A DNA stretch of 64,000 bases from Dacryopinax spathularia (Eukaryota; Basidiomycota; Dacrymycetes; Dacrymycetales; Dacrymycetaceae), in NCBI GenBank assembly GCA_037974965.1, contig JBBPFI010000015.1, positions 717,001 to 781,000 on the forward strand. Reading direction: 5' to 3'. The position numbers and the translations under genes were made by a program. The number at the start of each line of letters is the position of its first letter. The first letter of the stretch is position 1. This document shows positions 59,471 through 64,000 of the stretch, one piece after another. Under the pieces are notes generated by a model. That model had not been told where the DNA came from, ran no database searches, and saw only the letters and a program-made list of their open reading frames with translations.

Positions 59471-60438
59471 TCACTGCGGCCGTCCCGCTCTGCCATTCCG
59501 TCCAGTTCTCTGCTGCGAGACTACACAGAAAACTAACCAACCACAACCTCCCCCGCTACCGTCATTGAGACCGTTACCGAGATTGGCATTGTCTTTGCTC
59601 TTCGGAAGTACGAGTCTATGCGGAAGTGAGCTCAAGCTGAGAACAACATGGCGCCTCTCACATAAGCTAATCATTCCAGCAACGAAGACAATCCGCGTTA
59701 CTCGATGCTTGAACAGTTCGAGAAACTGGCGACGCAGCAGGACAGAAGCCCAGAATATGAGACCAAGTACAAGTATCGAAGAATGAATGACTTTGTGCTT
59801 GAAATGGCCCGGCATCCGCCGAATGAGGTTTCCGTATCCGTCCTTCTTGACGTGCTCAGCATACCGAGTGATTCTGGCTTGTAGACCAAGGAAGAAATGC
59901 TTAGTCCCCGCGAGCGTCAGCTTCCATTCCCGATGGTATTGTCGCCAGGCTGCGTATCCTTGGTCTGACCATGCTTCCATCACAGTCCATGTGCTCTCAA
60001 GGCAGTGGTCATCGGCCCGCCTGATACCGGATGATGCGAAATCTTCGATCGCTAGTTGGCTCGGTTGTGTTGCCGCAAGGAACGCGGGAGGAGTCGTTGA
60101 GGACAGCGTGACGGGATTGTCCCTTCGGCTTTCAGCAGCAGCCGGTTCTCGAGAGATGGAGAACGGTCTGCGAAATCAGATGCCGCTGGAGATGCATCAG
60201 AACAGCGTGGACAGCAACAGCGGAGGTGGATTGGCCGTCGTCTTGGCCTTGCCAAAGCTCCTGATGGAACAACCGTACGTACATGTTGGTCGGAGTGGTC
60301 CAATCGCAGACTGCTCAAGTCGATTTCAACCTCGTCGTCCTGTTGCAAGCCAACGGTGGCGACGCTTGAAGCCATGTTGATCAGGAAGGCAGTCGTATCT
60401 TGCAGAGACGTGAAGGCGCTGGCTCCGAAAGAGTCCAT
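59471..60438 (-). CDS. Small predicted membrane protein, function unknown
   Basis: Two visible coding blocks. The first starts MDSFGASAFTSLQDTTAFLI at 60438 and runs through VGLQQDDEVEIDLSSLRLDH. The second, about 60115-59700, reads SREPAAAESRRDNPVTLSST, AIEDFASSGIRRADDHCLES, then TWTVMEAWSDQGYAAWRQYH, FLGLQARITRYAEHVKKDGY, and a hydrophobic segment SSILVLGLIFWASVLLRRQF that looks like one transmembrane helix. The link between the blocks (about 60300-60120) is not resolved. The end after SLCERRHVV is either an intron or a short tail to the stop at 59471. The 35-bp repeat block lies 93-289 bases before the start codon. No family recognised. Confidence 0.5.
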
Positions 60439-61294
60439 AGTTCGACGGCGTGATGAGCTGGGGTATTGCAATCGATGCCTCGGTGTGTCAGCGACTCGTG
60501 CCTTTAAGTAGCGTTCTGGCTGCCTTCGGCTGACTCGAGCTCGTTTGGTTCGAGCTTCGTGCGACTGACTCGAGCTCGTCTGATTAGAGCTGCGTGCGAC
60601 TGACTCGAGCTCGTCTGATTAGAGCTGCGTGCGACTGACTCGAGCTCGTCTGATTAGAGCTGCGTGCGACTGACTCGAGCTCGTCTGAGTCGAGCTCTGC
60701 GCGACTGATTCGAGCTCCATGCGAATGTCTCCGCTCCGGACGACGACTTCTCACCGGTCGCCGTTGAAAGGCTCACTCGGTCATTGTCATATTAGCTGCA
60801 GGTCTCGCTGAAGTAGTGAGAGTAAGCGGGCGCATATAGCAGATGGGACGCCGTGCGCACCAAGCCTTGACCCCAAGTCACATCATGCGAAATCATGACT
60901 TCGATTAAGTCAGCAGCTTGAACTTTGCCGGGGAGGGGCGGAGCCTTGCCTGAGAGGATGTCGTTCAGTTGCGCATGCCCCGAAGAGTCGATGACTTATC
61001 AGCATGATCAGCGACGCGCCACGTTGGGCTATCATGATGCTTCCGCATCCAGCTCAGAAGTCCGCGGGCGCTTAGTGTCGCGGCGCTGCCGTACCGGACG
61101 CGGTTGGCGCTCGTAACGATTGGGTTGCTCTTCTCCCTCTCTTGCTCCACCGTTGAACTTGGAAGTACCGTGTTAGCCTACCAAACTCTACTTTTACAAT
61201 ACTCTCTCTTGAAGCCTCTCTGCTGTCTTCGCTGCACCTGCAGCCAACGCTGCATTCAGGCTGATCCCAGACTACATCGTGTTGCCAACGAAGG
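60439..61294. promoter_or_regulatory. Divergent upstream region with 35-bp repeat block
   Basis: About 855 bases between the minus-strand membrane-protein gene and the plus-strand module-array gene. It contains the 35-bp repeat at 60531-60727 near the first gene. The rest shows no coding content. Confidence 0.5.
60531..60727. repeat. 35-bp tandem repeat with palindromic GAGCTC cores
   Basis: Five complete 35-base units starting at 60531, 60566, 60601, 60636 and 60671, plus a worn sixth. Central three units are identical (tgactcgagctcgtctgatt, then agagctgcgtgcgac). Each unit contains TGACTC, CTCGAG-like and GAGCTC, and its two halves resemble each other (older 17-18 base unit). Confidence 0.92.
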
Positions 61295-62220
61295 ATGTTT
61301 CAGCAAGACAGAGCTGAACTTTTTGCTTTGCAGCCGGCAGGCTCCCGATGGCCGTACGGGCAAGCGGACGACTCTCTGTACCAGGAACTGGATATACCGC
61401 CCACTTATCGCCGCGTCAATGAAAGTGGCTATATGCGTAGCATTCAAGACTCCTTCGTCTCGCGACAAGACGTCGTACCTCTCCCGTCTCCTCAGTGCTC
61501 CAGCCGCTATGGAGTGCTGGAAGCAGAGACGGAGCATGCATACATGGATTATTCTCAGAGATCAAGTAAGAACCGTTGCTTTGTTACTGCCCAGAGTACG
61601 TCTTTATCAAGTTGCCCGATCCATGTCGATTGATCTCCAAAAGGACCTGATACCGCAGGAGGATACGAGGACCATGCATATATCGATTATCCTCAAAGAC
61701 CAAGTCGGAACCATTCCTTTGTTACTGGTCAAAGTACGCCCTTATCAGTAGCCCGGTCCATGTCGATTGATCCTCTTCACAGGACGTGATCTGGCAGAAG
61801 GACACGAGGACCATGCATATGTCGATCGTTTCCAGAGATCAAGTAGGAATTGCCCACCCATGGTTGCGCCAAGTACGCCTTTATCCAGTTGCTCGGTGCA
61901 TGTCTATTGAACCCCAAAATGACATGATTTCGCAGGACGAAACCTGGAGCCTGCTTATATAGGTTATCATCAGAGATCAGATAGGAGCCGCCTGCCTGGT
62001 GTTACGCAAAGTGAGCTTTTATCAAGTTGTTCGCGAGATGTCGACTGATCTCCAAAAGGATATGCTCTTACAGGAGGAGACAGGGAGCATGAATACGTCG
62101 ATTGTCCTCAGAGACCAAGTACGAACCATTCCCTGGTTCCGGCCCAAAGTACGCGTTTATCGAGTAACCCGGGCATGCGCATTGAACTTTATGAAAGGAC
62201 ATGACCTCGCTCGTCAAAGA
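61295..62220 (+). CDS. Gene with tandemly repeated 75-base exon/63-base intron modules, function unknown
   Basis: Start MFQQDRAELFALQPAGSRWP; exon 1 runs to 61595 and already contains one copy of the module at its end. Four more exons follow at 61659-61733, 61798-61872, 61936-62010 and 62074-62148, each exactly 75 bases, each phase 1 on both sides, separated by introns of 63-64 bases with gtacgc/gtgagc donors and cag acceptors. All five modules are open in the same frame and encode 25 residues with shared features: acidic residue plus His, Ala-Tyr, Asp, then Gln-Arg, Ser, Arg-Asn and a final Gln (for example HAYIDYPQRPSRNHSFVTGQ). The introns are as similar to each other as the exons. The exit from the array (after 62148) is uncertain; the next acceptor may be at 62219. 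No known domain recognised. Possibly continues into the next annotated frame. Confidence 0.6.
61521..62148 (+). repeat. Tandem exon-intron modules, period 138-139 bases, five copies
   Basis: DNA-level repeat formed by coding modules 61521-61595, 61659-61733, 61798-61872, 61936-62010, 62074-62148 and the introns between them. Distances between exon starts are 138, 139, 138 and 138. Conserved DNA in the introns: ttatc-agtt-c-cg, catgtcgattgatc, caaaaggac, and the cag acceptor. Confidence 0.88.
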
Positions 62221-62410
62221 AGAAATATGTCGTCCGGTTTCCTCTTGGCAAAGAAGACGGAACCGGTGGTGACACTCTCTCCGCTCGAAGAGTGGAAGGT
62301 CCTCCACAGCTCTCGACAATGTGAGTTTCTCATCCCAGATCGTATCTCGTCTGTGACCTGAAGTCTGCCTCCAGCCTCCTCTCAACATCACTCTCCTCCA
62401 CCTGGGCACC

Positions 62411-64000
62411 ATGGACAGCCCCCTCCTTGCTCTTCCAGCCTATGGACCGATCGTTCGTCCAGTATACTACTTATTGTCTCTTCTGCTGATGCTTCAGGTA
62501 GACCCATGCGGTACGGATGGCTCCACGGCCACAACCACTCAATTCGCTTTTAATCGCACTGCGGCTCATGATCGTGCCATCTTGCCTGATGCGAGTCGAG
62601 CTTCAACTTCCCGTAGTGTGGCTTGTACTGCCGCAAGGCCCCCTTCAGTCCCTTCGAGCGAGAATGCCCACCCTGCCAGCATTGAAATATCCCGCAGTCT
62701 TCTGAGCTCTACATCCGCTCTGCAATGGTCTTATGCTCCTGCGACAAGCTCTGATATGCATGAGGGTGTGTGTCTCCGCTGTCCTCAACCGACACGCCAC
62801 CCATCCGTTCGCTCGAAGCAAGCAATCCTGGCGGACTTTCGGACATCTTTCTTGTCCCTGCTGCACGAATCCAGTCAATCACTCACTGCAGATGAATGCG
62901 GTAAGCTTGCTCTTTAGCCTTCTGTCGCTGCTGTCTCACTACAGTCGGATAGGGGAGTTGTTGGGGCAGGCCCTCCGCACCGTCTTGCAAGGCTGTATCC
63001 TTGCCGATCCAACAATGGAGCAGACTGGCGACCGCTCATCATCCAACATACCAGGACCACGGCAAGGTATCTCTATCGACGAGTCAAGCCACGACACTTC
63101 TACGCATGCGACTCTCGAAAGAGCAATGAAGGATGTTCTGCGCCGACTTTGTGCTGATCACGATCATGCAATGCCTCCGTCGACGCCCTCCTCCTCGGCG
63201 GTATCCGACTCTGCGATCGACGCGGTTTTGTCTGAGCGCGAATCCGTTCGAGAAACGGGTCCTCCTCGAAATGCGTCGTCTCCGCACGCTCAGGAGTCAA
63301 CACCCTCCCCAGAGCTCTTGCACCATGCGTGTCAACCGGACCTGACCCCAAATCCTGCTGATTCGTTTGATATCGATGGATCTATGGATGACGGATTGCC
63401 TGAGATGGATGTGTCTAGTTCACTGGATGTGCCCAGTCCTCATGACAGCCCGCAGCAGTCGAGAAGCATCGATGCTCCTTTGCAAACCGATAGTCCTCTG
63501 CCGACTGTCCCTCTCGTGGGAAGCAAGTGCGCCAACACTGATGAAACTGGTCTACAGCGAGAGTGTGCGATTCTGAAGGATGCGATACAAGGAGGTAAGT
63601 GCTTTAGTTGTACTCTTCCTACGGCGTAATCGAGCCTGATTGTATCTTCTGCTTGGTACAGATGCGGTGCTGGCTTCGCCTTCTCTTCAGCATAGCATCT
63701 GCAGCGAGGCCTCCCCGCTGAGTGACGCCGATGGTGCTATGATCAATGAAGCTTCATCGTTGGCCCCGATCGTGGGGGATGTCGCAGACACTCCCACAAC
63801 CAAACTTCTTCAGCCCATGCCGGAACCTCCACATAATCCTCAGAACGAAATGGCCTGGCCTACCGATCAGCTTGCGGCAGATCGACTACAAGCACTCGTC
63901 TCCAGACTGTCTGGTCCTGCCCAATATGGGGAAGTTACATCGTTGCTGTTCAAGACCAAAATAGCTATCTGGGGCACAGGAACGTACCCTTCGGAGCTTT
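62411..64000 (+). CDS. Unknown Ser/Pro/Thr-rich gene, runs off the window; upstream exons uncertain
   Basis: Two coding-like blocks. The first, about 62500-62898, reads FAFNRTAAHDRAILPDASRA, SSENAHPASIEISRSLLSST and SKQAILADFRTSFLSLLHES. The second starts near 62940 or at Met 63015 (MEQTGDRSSSNIPGPRQGIS). It contains ATLERAMKDVLRRLCADHDH and a long Asp/Ser/Pro-rich part, then an intron (63594-63660, gtaagt to ggtacag), and continues DAVLASPSLQHSICSEASPL, then ADRLQALVSRLSGPAQYGEV to the end. The join between the blocks with the simple gtaagc/acag pair would bring in a stop, so they may belong to different transcripts. It may also be the 3' part of the module-array gene. No domain recognised. 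Confidence 0.45.

Noticed and set aside
60531-60727. 35-base regular repeats as a CRISPR array
   Set aside because: Units follow each other directly without spacers, and the genome is eukaryotic.
49038-64000. Transposon or retroelement origin of the gene-poor end
   Set aside because: No terminal repeats, transposase, reverse transcriptase or integrase motifs were seen on either strand.

Overview
The window is nuclear DNA of a filamentous or yeast-like basidiomycete, most likely Agaricomycotina. The evidence is dense spliced genes, GT-AG introns of about 45-65 bases, GC-rich exons with long Pro/Ser/Ala-rich tails, and a full set of eukaryotic housekeeping genes. These include a 20S proteasome alpha subunit, a complex I subunit, THO2, PEX12, ribosomal protein eS7, tRNA adenosine deaminase TAD1 and the phosphate regulator PHO81. 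I cannot name the species. No rRNA, tRNA, CRISPR array or recognisable transposon was found.

Layout. Bases 1-25 kb are compact: PSMA1/PRE5 (cut by the window edge), BOL3, GPC1, NDUFA12, L-2-hydroxyglutarate dehydrogenase, a large low-complexity RGG protein, THO2, GTP cyclohydrolase I, an ECM11-like protein and PEX12. Several are divergent pairs with 220-480 base promoters (PSMA1/BOL3, GPC1/NDUFA12, L2HGDH/RGG protein). Bases 25-37.5 kb hold PHO81, an EFM6/VCPKMT-type methyltransferase, a small LisH (FLO8-like) protein, TAD1, an MFS transporter and RPS7. Bases 37.7-49 kb are more lineage-specific: two neighbouring metallo-beta-lactamase-fold genes that look like a local duplication, a small acidic-tailed gene with a good TATA box, an alpha/beta-hydrolase without the nucleophile serine, and a very long CRP1/MDG1-like protein built on His/Pro-phased repeats.

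From 49 kb on the character changes. Gene density drops, a 2.2 kb stretch holds nothing recognisable, and two ordinary host genes, a RecQ-family helicase and VPS45, are present only as broken copies lying tail to tail. Two minisatellites (10-bp and 35-bp units) flank a small unknown gene. The last 3 kb contain the most unusual structure of the window: a gene in which a 75-base phase-1 exon together with its 63-64 base intron is repeated in tandem, giving five in-frame 25-residue modules. The window ends inside another unknown gene.

The genes do not form one pathway. The clearest functional hint is PHO81, a degenerate-GDPD CDK inhibitor homologue, which has two CACGTG boxes in its upstream region, as expected for a Pho4/NUC-1 target. 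The possible discovery is the exon-intron module array at 61.3-62.2 kb together with the 35-bp repeat block near it.
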